A DNA stretch of 64,000 bases, from positions 1 through 64,000 of the forward strand of contig JAJPHT010000051.1 of NCBI GenBank assembly GCA_021325135.1, read 5' to 3'. Shown in pieces: positions 42,704 to 51,526 of the stretch; position 1 is the stretch's first letter, and the number at the start of each line of letters is the position of its first letter. Under the pieces are notes generated by a model. That model worked only from the letters and a program-made list of their open reading frames with translations, had not been told where the DNA came from and ran no database searches. Source of the stretch: Pseudomonadota bacterium. GTDB lineage: Archaea; Thermoplasmatota; SW-10-69-26; JACQPN01; JAJPHT01. The position numbers and the translations under genes are program-made.

Positions 42704-44539
42704 TCACTCGGCGAACTTCGCCAGGATGACGTCGTACACCTTCTTCTCGGCGCCGGAGGCCTTGCTCTGGAGACGCCTCAGGATGAACTCCGGCGTGCTC
42801 CGCGCGCGGTAGTTCATGCGCGGGCTCCGGTCCACGACGAGGTTGAAGTGCTCGTCGAGCCCGCGCGCCTCGATGCCGTCGATGCGCACCGAGGTGTATT
42901 GCGACACCTGCTCGGCCATGTGGGTGACGCAGACGCCGAAGCTGCCGGTGTCCTTGAGCATCTCGATGAAGGTGCCCACGATCTTGCTGGCGGCCTCCAG
43001 CTCGGTCATGGCCTCCAGCTCGTCGGCCAGCACGAGCTTGGCGCCCTTGCTGGTGACGATGGGGAGGAAGCCGCGCAGGAAGCTCTCGAAGGCGCCCGCG
43101 TCCAGGCTGCGCTTCTGCGTGAAGAAGTAGACGCCCTCGACCGCGGGGACGGTCGCGCTCCTGGCGTTCACGGGGAGGCCCAGGTGCGCGAGGATGGCCA
43201 CCTGCGCGAGCGTCTCCAGGAGCGTCGTCTTGCCGCCGGAGTTGGCGCCGGTGAGGAGCGCCACCTGGCTCTCCTTGTCCAGCAGGTAGTCGATGGGCAC
43301 GCCGCCCACGCGGGCGAGGTTGAGGTGCACGGCGCCCTCGACGCGAAGCTCCTTGCCAAAGGCCGCGGGCTCCAGGCCGTACTCCAGGGCAAAGCTGCCC
43401 AGGGCGAAGGCGTAGTCGAACTCCAGGAGGGAGAGCACCTCGGCCTCGGCCTTCTCGCGCAGGCCGCCCAGCTTGCGGGCGGCGTCGACCTTGCCGCGGA
43501 ACGCGACGCGCTTCTTGCGGGCCTCAAGCTCCTGGCGCTTGCGCTCCATGGCCTCGTCGTCGACCTTCACCGGGAAGCCGTCGGTGAAGACGCTGGTGAA
43601 GTCCTCGCCGGTCTCCTTGAGGATGCGCTCGCGCCCCTCGCGGAGCACCGCCGCGTGGAGGTCGCGCACCTTGCGCGGCGTCTTGCCGGCCATCATCTCC
43701 AGCACCTCGTCGCCGCTCATGGAGAGCGACTTGGTGCGCGCGGCGATCTCGGCGTTGATCCACGCCACCGCGTCGTTCACGCCCTTCTCCACGGCCTCGA
43801 AGCTGAACTCCTTCTGCTGGAGCCCGTCCAGGGTGTCCAGGATGCTCCGCATGACGCTGGGCTTGCCCAGGATGCCTTGCAGCTCCAGCGCGGCCTCCCA
43901 GATGGCGCGGTTCTCGCGGTAGTACGCCAGCGCGGCGTCGGGGACGAGGTCCGCGACGTGGCGGCTGAAGGGGACCTGGATGACGTTCTCGGCGCCCGTC
44001 AAGTCCAGAAGGCCCTGCGAGTAGGCGTAGATAAGGACCTCGTTGCCCGGGGTGCCGTCCTCGGCGGTGCTGACCTGGCAGACGCGGTCGACGCCGGCCT
44101 TCACCAGGGCGTCGTAGTCGGCCTGCGTGTCCACGACGACGCACACGCTGCTGTCGAACTTGGGGCGCGGGTGGCGGGGGCGCGCGACGCGGCCCAGGAG
44201 CTTCGCCACGGCGGCGCGGTCCAGGGAGGCCACGCGCTTGCGGGCGTCCAGGACGAAGGCGAGGCGCTCCTTGGCCTCCTTCTGCGGGAGGGGGACGAGA
44301 AGGCTGACCTTGTTGCGGGCGTGGGAGGTGTTGGCGAAGCTGGAGATGCGCGCGAGGACGTCCTCGTAGAGCGTCTCCGCGCGGGGCGTGCGGAGGAAGT
44401 CCGAGGGGGCGCGACCTTGGATGGAGAGAACAAGCTCCACGGCCTTGCGCTCGGAGATGCCCTCCACCGCCGCGATGCGGTCGACCTGCGACTCGCGGGC
44501 GGCCTGGTAGAAGGCCTCGGCGCTGCCGAACTCCTTCAC
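42704..44539 (-). CDS. MutS2-like DNA-binding ATPase with HhH N-terminus
   Basis: The C-terminal ATPase has Walker A GANSGGKTTLLE, a long linker, Walker B KLVLADELEAMTE and an H-loop GVCVTHMAEQ, as in the archaeal MutS2-like branch. Residues 1-35 are the end of a helix-hairpin-helix. The matching first half (LTELHGVGDALAERL) lies in frame upstream of the first in-frame GTG (44539), and no ATG, GTG or TTG precedes it. The true start may be a CTG near 44,600 or a start lost to a sequencing error. Role: probable recombination or repair ATPase. Confidence 0.85.
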   Translation of the reverse strand: MKEFGSAEAFYQAARESQVDRIAAVEGISERKAVELVLSIQGRAPSDFLRTPRAETLYEDVLARISSFANTSHARNKVSLLVPLPQKEAKERLAFVLDARKRVASLDRAAVAKLLGRVARPRHPRPKFDSSVCVVVDTQADYDALVKAGVDRVCQVSTAEDGTPGNEVLIYAYSQGLLDLTGAENVIQVPFSRHVADLVPDAALAYYRENRAIWEAALELQGILGKPSVMRSILDTLDGLQQKEFSFEAVEKGVNDAVAWINAEIAARTKSLSMSGDEVLEMMAGKTPRKVRDLHAAVLREGRERILKETGEDFTSVFTDGFPVKVDDEAMERKRQELEARKKRVAFRGKVDAARKLGGLREKAEAEVLSLLEFDYAFALGSFALEYGLEPAAFGKELRVEGAVHLNLARVGGVPIDYLLDKESQVALLTGANSGGKTTLLETLAQVAILAHLGLPVNARSATVPAVEGVYFFTQKRSLDAGAFESFLRGFLPIVTSKGAKLVLADELEAMTELEAASKIVGTFIEMLKDTGSFGVCVTHMAEQVSQYTSVRIDGIEARGLDEHFNLVVDRSPRMNYRARSTPEFILRRLQSKASGAEKKVYDVILAKFAE

Positions 44540-44725
44540 CAGGCGCTCGGCCAGGGCGTCGCCGACGCCGTGCAGCTCGGTGAGCGCGGGCTTCTCAGGC
44601 TCTTTGGGTGGCGCCAGGACGGCCAGGGTGCATCCCCGCTCCCGGCCGAGGGCGCCGGGAGGGATTGCCTTTCAGGGGGGCGCGCCGAAAGTTAAGCCGG
44701 GGCGCGTTCGGGCCTCGCGCTCGCC

Positions 44726-45412
44726 CTACATGACGAAGCGTTCCAGCAGGTCGACCTCGACCTGGACCGCCTGGCCCTGGCCCCCCACGGTGATCGTCCA
44801 GGCGCCGCTCTCGGGCATCTCAAGGGCGGCCGTGTACTTCTTCGCCAGCGGCGCCGCGGGATCGACGCCGACGCTGCTGCCGCTGCCGGCGAGGGTGAAG
44901 GTCTTGGTCGTGTTGGCGCCCTTCATCTGGAGCGTGACGTCGCCCTGCCCGCCGGGGCCCAGCGCCAGGTAGGGGCCCTGGCCGGTGTCGTTGACGTACA
45001 CCGTGGCGAAGAGCGTCATCGTGCCCTCGTCCAGGGCGACGGTGGCCTTCTGGTCGGTCCCCTGGAGGTTGAGCGCGATCTTGACCGGCGTCAGGGCCTG
45101 GTCCGGGCGGGGTCCCGCGTTGGCCTCCTGGGCCTTGGCGTAGGCCTCGGCCTGCGCCGCGGTGCAGCCGGGCATGTCCATGCCGCGCATGCATGAGCTC
45201 GGGTCGTCGGGCATGCTGGGGTCCTTGGCCGGGGCGGTCTGGTTCGCCGTGGCGTTCGTCCCGGCGGTGGCGTTCACGGGGGCGCTCGCGGACTCGTTCG
45301 TGGCCGCCGTCGTCTCCGGCCCGTTCTCCGGGGCGGGCTCCCCCTTGCTGGCGCACCCGGCCAGGAGGAGGACGGCCCCAAGGGAGAGAGCGAGGAGGGT
45401 GGGACGACGCAT
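44726..45412 (-). CDS. lipoprotein of unknown function (228 aa)
   Basis: Signal peptide with lipobox LAGC (Cys20), then an Ala/Thr/Asn linker with many N-x-S/T sites. A small Cys/Met-rich patch (SCMRGMDMPGC) may bind a metal. The C-terminal beta-sandwich includes ALGPGGQGDVTLQMKGANTT. No family recognised; it should sit on the outer face of the membrane. Confidence 0.6.
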   Translation of the reverse strand: MRRPTLLALSLGAVLLLAGCASKGEPAPENGPETTAATNESASAPVNATAGTNATANQTAPAKDPSMPDDPSSCMRGMDMPGCTAAQAEAYAKAQEANAGPRPDQALTPVKIALNLQGTDQKATVALDEGTMTLFATVYVNDTGQGPYLALGPGGQGDVTLQMKGANTTKTFTLAGSGSSVGVDPAAPLAKKYTAALEMPESGAWTITVGGQGQAVQVEVDLLERFVM

Positions 45413-45481
45413 GCCTCCGGACCTGGAGAAGGGGGTCTTGGGTCTTGTGGCATGAGGCTCCTCAGGCCCCAGGGGGGAGCC

Positions 45482-45919
45482 CTAGTCCTGCGTCGCCATG
45501 AGCACGACGCTGTTGCGATAGCGGACGTGCTCCCCCAGCCGCGCCGCGAGGACGGGCTCCCCAGCGAGGAAGCGCGCGAGGCCGGGCCCGGTGATGGTGG
45601 CCACGTCGGCGAGGCGCCCCGCCTTCTGGAGCTCGCGGGCGATCAGGGCCTTGTCGAAGACGCACGAGGGCTGGAGGCGCGCGATCACGCTGGCGTCGCC
45701 CGCGCGGAAGCGGCCGCGGGGCGCCTCGCGGGTGAGGGCCGCGCTGGCGGTCAGCTCCAGCTCGGCGCGGAGGTACGCAAGCTGGTCCTCGATCTCCCGG
45801 CGCTTGCGCGTCAGCTCCACGTAGCGGCGCACCAGGTCCTCGGGCGCGGCGAGGAGGGCGGGCTCGGCGCGCTCGTCCGCGAAGGTCAGCGCCCTGGGCA
45901 GCGAGGGGGAGGATGTCAT
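45482..45919 (-). CDS. hypothetical coiled-coil protein (145 aa)
   Basis: Helical, with a coiled coil over about residues 30-60 (LVRRYVELTRKRREIEDQLA) and a basic middle. No family recognised. ATG 45919 is preferred; an in-frame ATG at 45946 adds nine residues. Confidence 0.45.
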   Translation of the reverse strand: MTSSPSLPRALTFADERAEPALLAAPEDLVRRYVELTRKRREIEDQLAYLRAELELTASAALTREAPRGRFRAGDASVIARLQPSCVFDKALIARELQKAGRLADVATITGPGLARFLAGEPVLAARLGEHVRYRNSVVLMATQD

Positions 45920-46002
45920 CGCCCCCCGGAGGCGTTGCGTCGACATCCCTTTTGTCCCGGGATCACTGGAAGTTTCATGGCGGGAGGGCCGTCTCCCTGC
46001 CC

Positions 46003-46943
46003 GTGGCCCGCCTCGTCCGCATCCCTCTGGCGCGGGAGTTCCCCGTCCCCGTCGACGCCGCGTGGGCGTGGCTCACCGACTACAGCGAGCAGGACGGCGA
46101 CCTGGCGGGCGACGTCGTCCACGCCCGCAATGTGCTGGAGCGCTCCGAGGGGCGCGCGCTCCTCCAGACCTTCGTCACGACGCCCACGGGGAAGGTGCAG
46201 GAGCGCATCCAGGAGGTCCTCCTCGACGCGGCGACGCGCACCTGGCATTCGCGCATCGTGGAGGGCGCCGGCAAGGGGAGCCGCAACGACTACCGCCTCG
46301 TGCCGACGCCCCAGGGCGGCTCGCGGCTGGAGATCGACTACCACCTCACCTTCGGCACCGCGCTGGAGCGCCTCCTCCTCTCGGCGGGCAAGCCCCTCGC
46401 GCGCCGCCGCCTGCACCGCATGTGGGACGGCTACGAGGAGGCCATGCTCCGCGACCTCGGGGTGGCGAAGCGAAGGAGACGTTCGTCGACGTCGCGTACC
46501 GGCGCACGTTCCCCCACGACGTCGCGCGCGTCTACGCCTGGCTCACGGACTACCGGGACGACGACCACGAGCGGGCGGGCGCCATCGTGCAGCGCCGCAC
46601 CGTGCTGCGCCGCGAGGGCGACGTCGTCTTGCTGGAGGGGCACAACGTCACGCTGGGACGCCACGCCCGAGGACAGGCCGAGGTGCGCCTCTTCCCCGAG
46701 GAGCGCCGCTGGGAAGCGCGCATCCTGTCGGGCAACGGCCGCGGCAGCGTCTACACGTACCGCCTGACGCCCACGCCCTCGGGGCACGCGCGCCTGGAGG
46801 TGCACTACAAGACGTGCGTGCGGCGCCTCAAGGGGCTCCTCCTCCTGAACCTCGCGAGGCCCGCCATCAAGCGCGAGGTCGCGCGCATGTGGGACGGGTT
46901 CGCGGAGGCGATGGAGAAGGACCTGGCCGCTCAGAGGTCCTGA
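46003..46943 (+). pseudogene. tandem SRPBCC/polyketide-cyclase-like gene with frameshift
   Basis: Two homologous START-like domains lie end to end. The first (GTG 46003) has FPVPVDAAWAWLTDYSEQD and ends with MWDGYEEAMLRDLG. The second, in the next frame from about 46470, has FPHDVARVYAWLTDYRDDD and ends with MWDGFAEAMEKDL at 46943. The frame changes near 46455-46475 with no start codon for the second. A single indel would restore one two-domain protein (about 310 residues). The domain binds small hydrophobic ligands in relatives. It converges on HicA by 13 bases. Confidence 0.65.
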
Positions 46944-47146
46944 CGGGAGCCGTCGTCGATCTCCGCTTGGCGAAGGATCGCCGCGACCGTGCCGGTCCTG
47001 AGGCGCGCATGCCGGGGGACGCTGACCTGCGTCCCGTCCTTGCCGACGACGGTGTGCCTGGCGCCCTCGCGCACGACGCTCCATCCGTGATGACGCAGGA
47101 ATCGGAGGAGCCTGTCGTGGGAGACGCCGCGGGGCAGCTTAGGCAT
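46931..47146 (-). CDS. hicA: HicA-type mRNA-interferase toxin
   Basis: A 71-residue YcfA/HicA protein with LLRFLRHHGWSVVREGARHTV, the catalytic His of the dsRBD-like fold in the segment RHTVVGKDG, then VPRHARLRTGTVAAILRQ. It cuts mRNA when free of antitoxin. It overlaps the end of hicB by 8 bases, giving the order antitoxin-toxin on the minus strand. Confidence 0.85.
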   Translation of the reverse strand: MPKLPRGVSHDRLLRFLRHHGWSVVREGARHTVVGKDGTQVSVPRHARLRTGTVAAILRQAEIDDGSRQDL

Positions 47147-47348
47147 CGACTTCGACCGACTCGAAGCTCGCCTGGAGGCGTCGGGCCTCCTCGCGGCGGA
47201 CCTCGAGGACGAGGGCGATGGCCTCCTGGACGTTGGCCAAGGCCTCCTCGCGCGTGTCCCCTTCGGAGATGGCGCCGGGGACCTCGATGCACTGGGCGGT
47301 GAATCCGCCATCGGGGTCGGCCACCAGGGAGACGGTGAATCGCATCAT
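47139..47348 (-). CDS. hicB: HicB-type antitoxin (short form)
   Basis: A 69-residue HicB core: FTVSLVADPDGGFTAQCIEV, GAISEGDTREEALANVQEAI. It lacks the C-terminal DNA-binding domain of long HicB, so it acts by protein contact alone. Start ATGATG (47343-47348). The much longer upstream open frame is antisense to other genes. Confidence 0.85.
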   Translation of the reverse strand: MMRFTVSLVADPDGGFTAQCIEVPGAISEGDTREEALANVQEAIALVLEVRREEARRLQASFESVEVDA

Positions 47349-47411
47349 CGCCCCATGGGATGGGCGAGGTCGAAATAGTTTTTCTCCGGGAATCACCCAT
47401 CGCGCATCCCG

Positions 47412-47762
47412 ATGCCCCGCCGCACGGGCGCGTTCCTCAAGGAGTTCGTCGTCCTCTTCGGGTTCCTCAACGGCGTGTGGATCGCCGTGGGCGTGAACCC
47501 GGGCCAGGAGTTCCTCTCCATCCTCCGCGGCGTGGTGGAGAGCCTCGCGGGCGCCAACGGCGCGGTGGAGTTCCTCTTCACCGCGATCCCGCTGGCGCTC
47601 CTGGTCGCGGCGCTGGCGGCGATCTGGCGCCGCGGGGGGTGGCTGGGGCTCGTCGCCGTGGCGCTGGGCTTCGTCTCGGGGCTCTACGTGGTCGCCGAGC
47701 CGCGCTTCTCCTTCGGCGCGCTCCTCGTCGCGCTGGCGCTGGGCTGGTTCGCGACGCGGTGA
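47412..47762 (+). CDS. hypothetical membrane protein (116 aa)
   Basis: Three membrane helices (about residues 8-28, 55-75 and 78-112). No charged motif or known family. The stop faces the stop of the surface-protein gene 2 bases away. Confidence 0.5.
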   Translation: MPRRTGAFLKEFVVLFGFLNGVWIAVGVNPGQEFLSILRGVVESLAGANGAVEFLFTAIPLALLVAALAAIWRRGGWLGLVAVALGFVSGLYVVAEPRFSFGALLVALALGWFATR

Positions 47763-47764
47763 CC

Positions 47765-49828
47765 TCAGCGGCGGCGGCGCGCGCCCAGGACGACCAGCGC
47801 GACGCCGGCCGCGCCCAGGAGCATGATGGCGTCGGGGCCGGGCGACTTCTTGGCGTCGTTCTTGGCGGCCAGGAAGACCTTGGTCTCGTCGCTGGAGGCG
47901 TTGCCGGTGGTGGCGACGGTGGTCTTCGTGCGCGCGAGGGCCATCTTGGAGGGGTCGCTCTTGGCGTGGGCGAAGACGAGGACCTCGAGGCTCTGGCCGT
48001 CCTTGAAGTCGGGCGGGATGGAGACGCCCAGCGTGACCTGCTTGGTCTCCTTGGCGGCCAGGGTGACCTCGCCGTTGGGCACGAGGTTGCCGCGCTTGGC
48101 GTCGGTGCCCGCCGTCTCCAGGACGAACGTGTCGTCGGTGAAGCCGGTGTTCTGGAGGTCGAAGGTGTAGGTGAGCAGCGTGCCGGGGCGGCCCGCCTTC
48201 TCCACGGGGCCGTCGGCCTTGAGGTCCACCGCGCTGGCGGCCTCGCTGATGCCGGTGAGGCGGTCCGCGTACTCGTTGAGCGGCAGGACCATCTTGAAGC
48301 CGTCCACCTGGAGCGTGGGCTCCTCGTTGCTGCTGATGCAGCAGAAGTAGGGCGTCGCGCCCGACTGGCTCAGGTCGATGATGAGGCCCAGGTTCTGGTG
48401 CGAGTCGAAGGGGATGTAGTCCGACTCGGGCGTCGGCGTCATCTGGAGCTTGAAGGGCGACGCCGTGTTGAGGGAGAGCGAGACGTCCTGGCTGTTGGAC
48501 TTCGCCAGCACGAGGGGCTTGGAGCCGCCGTTGTCGGTGCGCACGAGGACGAGCTTCGCGCTGACGGTGGCCGAGCCCACCGTGTGGCCCACGATGTTGC
48601 CCGCGATGGAGCCCGTGCGGGCGAGGTCCATGTCGATGCCGATCTGGAGCTGCGGGTTGAGGGGGATGTACCAGCCGTTGGCGTTGTCGGGGGTGTAGCC
48701 CATGGAGAGCTGCTGGGACGCCTCCTCCGGCTTGGGGGCCTCGGTGTTCATGACGCCCGTCGTGTAGGGGAACACCGTGCCGCTCACGCCCGAGTTGGAG
48801 AAGTCGGGGTGGATGTAGATCTCGCTGTGGTGGCCGGCGGGCTGCGGGATGGGCGTGTGGAGGATGCCCATGCGCAGCACGGCGTTGGAGTTGGGGTCGG
48901 TCTGGCTCTGCGCCGAGAGGTTGAACGCGCTGAAGCCGCCGTGGACGTGCGCGAAGGGCACGGAGGCGAGCACGCTGAACGTCTTGAGGCCGTGGCCGGG
49001 GACCTTGATGGGGGTCTCCACGGTGCCGTTCCAGCCCGCGGGCATGTCGCGCAGCGCGAGGTCCACGGTGTCCGTGGAGTCCGCGTTGTTGGAGAGCGTG
49101 ACGGTGTAGACGAAGGTGGCCGCGCCTCCGTTGGAGACGCGGATGCGGTCGGGGCTGGAGAGGGAGAGGTGGCCGTGGCTCTCGTCGCCGATCTGCACGG
49201 TGTAGCGCACGGCGTCCGCGTCGGGCATGCGGTCCTCGACGCTGCCGCAGCCGGTGCAGAAGAGGCTGTCCTGCGACTCGACGTAGATGTTGGTGAAGTT
49301 GTCCCCGCGGCTGGGCAGGCGCTTGAGGCCGTCGAGGACGTAGGCCTTCTGGATCTCGAAGGAGAGCTTGGCGTTCGCCGCGTCCTCCTTCACCACGAGG
49401 CTCGCGACGTAGGAGCCGTAGCTGGAGTAGTAGTTGCCCTTGTCGTCGCTGGAGACGGCGGTGAGGTCGCCGGCCACGTAGTGGTCGCCCGTGGGCAGGA
49501 TCTGGCGCGTCACGAACGCGGTGTAGCTCATGTTGCGGAAGTCGAAGTGGACCTGGTACTGGCTGAAGTCCACGCTGCTGGAGAAGCCCGCGACCTGGAG
49601 CGTCATGTCGTAGGCCATGTCGGTCTCCTGGAGGTCCAGCGAGAGGAGGTCCGCGCTGGCCACGGCCTGGTTGCCGACGGGGACGCCCGTGGGCGCGCCC
49701 GCGACGTTGAACGTGGTGTCGCCCGTCCCGTCCTGGAGGAAAGGCTTGGACGCGCCCGCCGCGCTGGCGGCGGGGGCCGCGAAGCTCGCGGCGAGGAGGG
49801 CCATCGTGAGGAGCCAGGCGGAGCGCAT
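47765..49828 (-). CDS. large surface protein with archaeosortase-type C-terminus
   Basis: A 687-residue exported protein. It has an N-terminal signal (LLTMALLAASFAAPAAS), repeated beta-sandwich domains of which one near residue 530 is NEW3/CARDB-like (TLLTYTFDLQNTGFTDDTFV), several Asn glycosylation-type sites and one CCIS/CTGC set. The last 27 residues are SPGP, a membrane segment and RRRR, the layout of PGF-CTERM-type sorting signals. It is probably anchored to the cell surface. The TATA box GCATTTTATACC lies about 45 bases upstream. Confidence 0.8.
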   Translation of the reverse strand: MRSAWLLTMALLAASFAAPAASAAGASKPFLQDGTGDTTFNVAGAPTGVPVGNQAVASADLLSLDLQETDMAYDMTLQVAGFSSSVDFSQYQVHFDFRNMSYTAFVTRQILPTGDHYVAGDLTAVSSDDKGNYYSSYGSYVASLVVKEDAANAKLSFEIQKAYVLDGLKRLPSRGDNFTNIYVESQDSLFCTGCGSVEDRMPDADAVRYTVQIGDESHGHLSLSSPDRIRVSNGGAATFVYTVTLSNNADSTDTVDLALRDMPAGWNGTVETPIKVPGHGLKTFSVLASVPFAHVHGGFSAFNLSAQSQTDPNSNAVLRMGILHTPIPQPAGHHSEIYIHPDFSNSGVSGTVFPYTTGVMNTEAPKPEEASQQLSMGYTPDNANGWYIPLNPQLQIGIDMDLARTGSIAGNIVGHTVGSATVSAKLVLVRTDNGGSKPLVLAKSNSQDVSLSLNTASPFKLQMTPTPESDYIPFDSHQNLGLIIDLSQSGATPYFCCISSNEEPTLQVDGFKMVLPLNEYADRLTGISEAASAVDLKADGPVEKAGRPGTLLTYTFDLQNTGFTDDTFVLETAGTDAKRGNLVPNGEVTLAAKETKQVTLGVSIPPDFKDGQSLEVLVFAHAKSDPSKMALARTKTTVATTGNASSDETKVFLAAKNDAKKSPGPDAIMLLGAAGVALVVLGARRRR

Positions 49829-49868
49829 GGAACCAGCTTCCGTTCTCTGGCCGCGACTCGGGACCCGG

Positions 49869-49877
49869 TATAAAATG
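49869..49877 (-). promoter_or_regulatory. TATA box of the surface-protein gene
   Basis: On the minus strand TTTTATACC, about 45 bases before ATG 49828, in the divergent gap with the TatC gene. Confidence 0.55.
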
Positions 49878-49930
49878 CATTATGTACCGAACCTTGAACG
49901 GATTGGAAGATTCCACCCCCGCCGCGGAAC

Positions 49931-49938
49931 GCTTATGA
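49931..49938 (+). promoter_or_regulatory. TATA-like box GCTTATGA of tatC
   Basis: GCTTATGA sits about 25-30 bases before ATG 49962. The same GCTTAWG type of box precedes other genes (34955, 59298). Its own ATG (49935) is in frame but would add nine residues before the signal peptide. Confidence 0.45.
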
Positions 49939-49961
49939 AGGACCCGCCCGTCGGCCCCGGC

Positions 49962-51383
49962 ATGGCCGCGTGGAGCCGCGTCGGGGGCCCCCTCCTCCTC
50001 GCGCTCCTGCTTCTGGCCCCCCTGGCGGCGGCCCAGGCCCCGGGGGGCGCCCGCGTCTCCCTGGAGGCCGCGGGCGACGTGGAGAACGGCCTCTCCCAGC
50101 GAGCGGCATCCGGGGCGGGCTTCTACGACGTGTGGGTGCCCCCCGACGCGCGGCTTCACGCCGTGGAGGCCGTGACGCCCTCGGGCAACGTGAGCGCCCC
50201 CTGGCGGGCCTCCGGCGCGTCGTCGCTCCGGGTGGAGGCCCCCGCCAACGCCACCGCCGTCCAGGTCTCCTTCGACGTGCGCGTGGGGCCCCTGGCGTCG
50301 CTGGCCTACGCGGCCCCCGACTCGCCCTCCCGCGTGGATGTGGAGGTGAAGGCCCCTGAAGGGCAGGCCGTCCTGGGGTTCGCGCAGGGGCCGGACGGCC
50401 TCTGGCGGGCCAGCCTGGAGTCGCCCCGCCCAGGGGACACGCTCCAGGTGCGACTCGTGGACGCCGACCGCGTGGGCGAGCTTCCCATCCTCGCCACCGT
50501 GGCGGTGGTCGCCGGGCTCTCCTTCGCGGGCATCCTCCTCTGGCACCGCCTTCGGCCCCCCCTGGACGGGCGCCCGGCGCGGACCTTCCTGGAGCACCTG
50601 GGCGAGCTTCAGCAGCGGCTCCTCCCCCCGGTCCTCGTCTTCGCGTTCCTCAACTTCTGGTACTTCGCCTCGGGGCTGCGCCTCGTGCGCTGGCAGGGCG
50701 TGACGCTGGTGGCGCCCACCTTCAGCGTGGACGCGAGCCTCGCCTCCCGTGCGTTCGAGGCCTTCTCCGAGCGCCTCGTCCCGGCCGGCGTCCAGCTCGT
50801 GGTGCTGCGCCCCGCGGACGCGGTGCTGGCCCAGGTGCAGATGACGCTCTTCCTGGCCTTCGTGAGCGTGCTGCCCGTCCTCCTCTACGAGCTTGCGGTC
50901 TTCGTGGGGCCCGCGCTCCAGGCCCGCGAGCGGAGGATGGCGCTGCGGAGCATCCCGCTGGTCTCTGCCCTCTTCGTCGTGGGCGCCCTCTTCGGCTACC
51001 TCGTCATGGCGCCGCTCATGATCCGCACGCTCTACGGCTTCGCGCCCTCCACGGGCGCCACGGCGCTCCTGGTCATCGGGGACCTCGTGAGCTTCAGCCT
51101 CGTGGTCATCGTCGCCTTCGGCCTCGCCTTCGAGCTTCCCGTCCTCATGTACGTCACCGCGCGGCTGGGCCTCGTCCAGGCGCGCACCTACCGCCGCTAC
51201 CTGCGCCACGCCATCGTGATCATCGTCGTCGTTGCGGGCGTCGTCACGCCCGACCCCAGCGTCGTGAGCCAGCTGCTGGTGGCCGTGCCCGTGACCACCC
51301 TCTACGTGCTGGGCATGGTGGCGGCCAGCTTCGCGGAGCGCCGCCGGGCGCGGGCCGCGGACGCGCGCGCCGCCGGGGCCTAG
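49962..51383 (+). CDS. tatC: TatC with N-terminal signal peptide and ectodomain
   Basis: Residues 1-26 are a signal peptide (LLLALLLLAPLAAAQA). Residues ~30-170 form an extracellular beta-rich domain, then a membrane segment (ILATVAVVAGLSFAGILLW, about 175-195). The C-terminal ~250 residues are the TatC core: EHLGELQQRLLPP at about 210, several helices, and the family signature GVVTPDPSVVSQLL near 430. TatC is the twin-arginine translocase receptor. The added exported domain is unusual. ATG 49962 is chosen for its signal peptide and its spacing to the TATA-like box. No tatA gene was seen nearby. Confidence 0.85.
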   Translation: MAAWSRVGGPLLLALLLLAPLAAAQAPGGARVSLEAAGDVENGLSQRAASGAGFYDVWVPPDARLHAVEAVTPSGNVSAPWRASGASSLRVEAPANATAVQVSFDVRVGPLASLAYAAPDSPSRVDVEVKAPEGQAVLGFAQGPDGLWRASLESPRPGDTLQVRLVDADRVGELPILATVAVVAGLSFAGILLWHRLRPPLDGRPARTFLEHLGELQQRLLPPVLVFAFLNFWYFASGLRLVRWQGVTLVAPTFSVDASLASRAFEAFSERLVPAGVQLVVLRPADAVLAQVQMTLFLAFVSVLPVLLYELAVFVGPALQARERRMALRSIPLVSALFVVGALFGYLVMAPLMIRTLYGFAPSTGATALLVIGDLVSFSLVVIVAFGLAFELPVLMYVTARLGLVQARTYRRYLRHAIVIIVVVAGVVTPDPSVVSQLLVAVPVTTLYVLGMVAASFAERRRARAADARAAGA

Positions 51384-51526
51384 GCATCCAGGCATCATCC
51401 GCAGATTCATGATTGCCGCGTCTGTTAGCGCGCCGCGGCGATTCACAATTTTCCTTGCATAGGGTCATGGCGCCCCCCAGGATTGTTTCCGGCGCAGGGC
51501 CATCAAGCGCCTTGCGACGTGAGACC

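Noticed and set aside
47139-51446. A 1435-codon minus-strand open frame
   Set aside because: Only its last 69 codons (HicB) are real; the rest is antisense to the surface-protein and TatC genes and has no domain.
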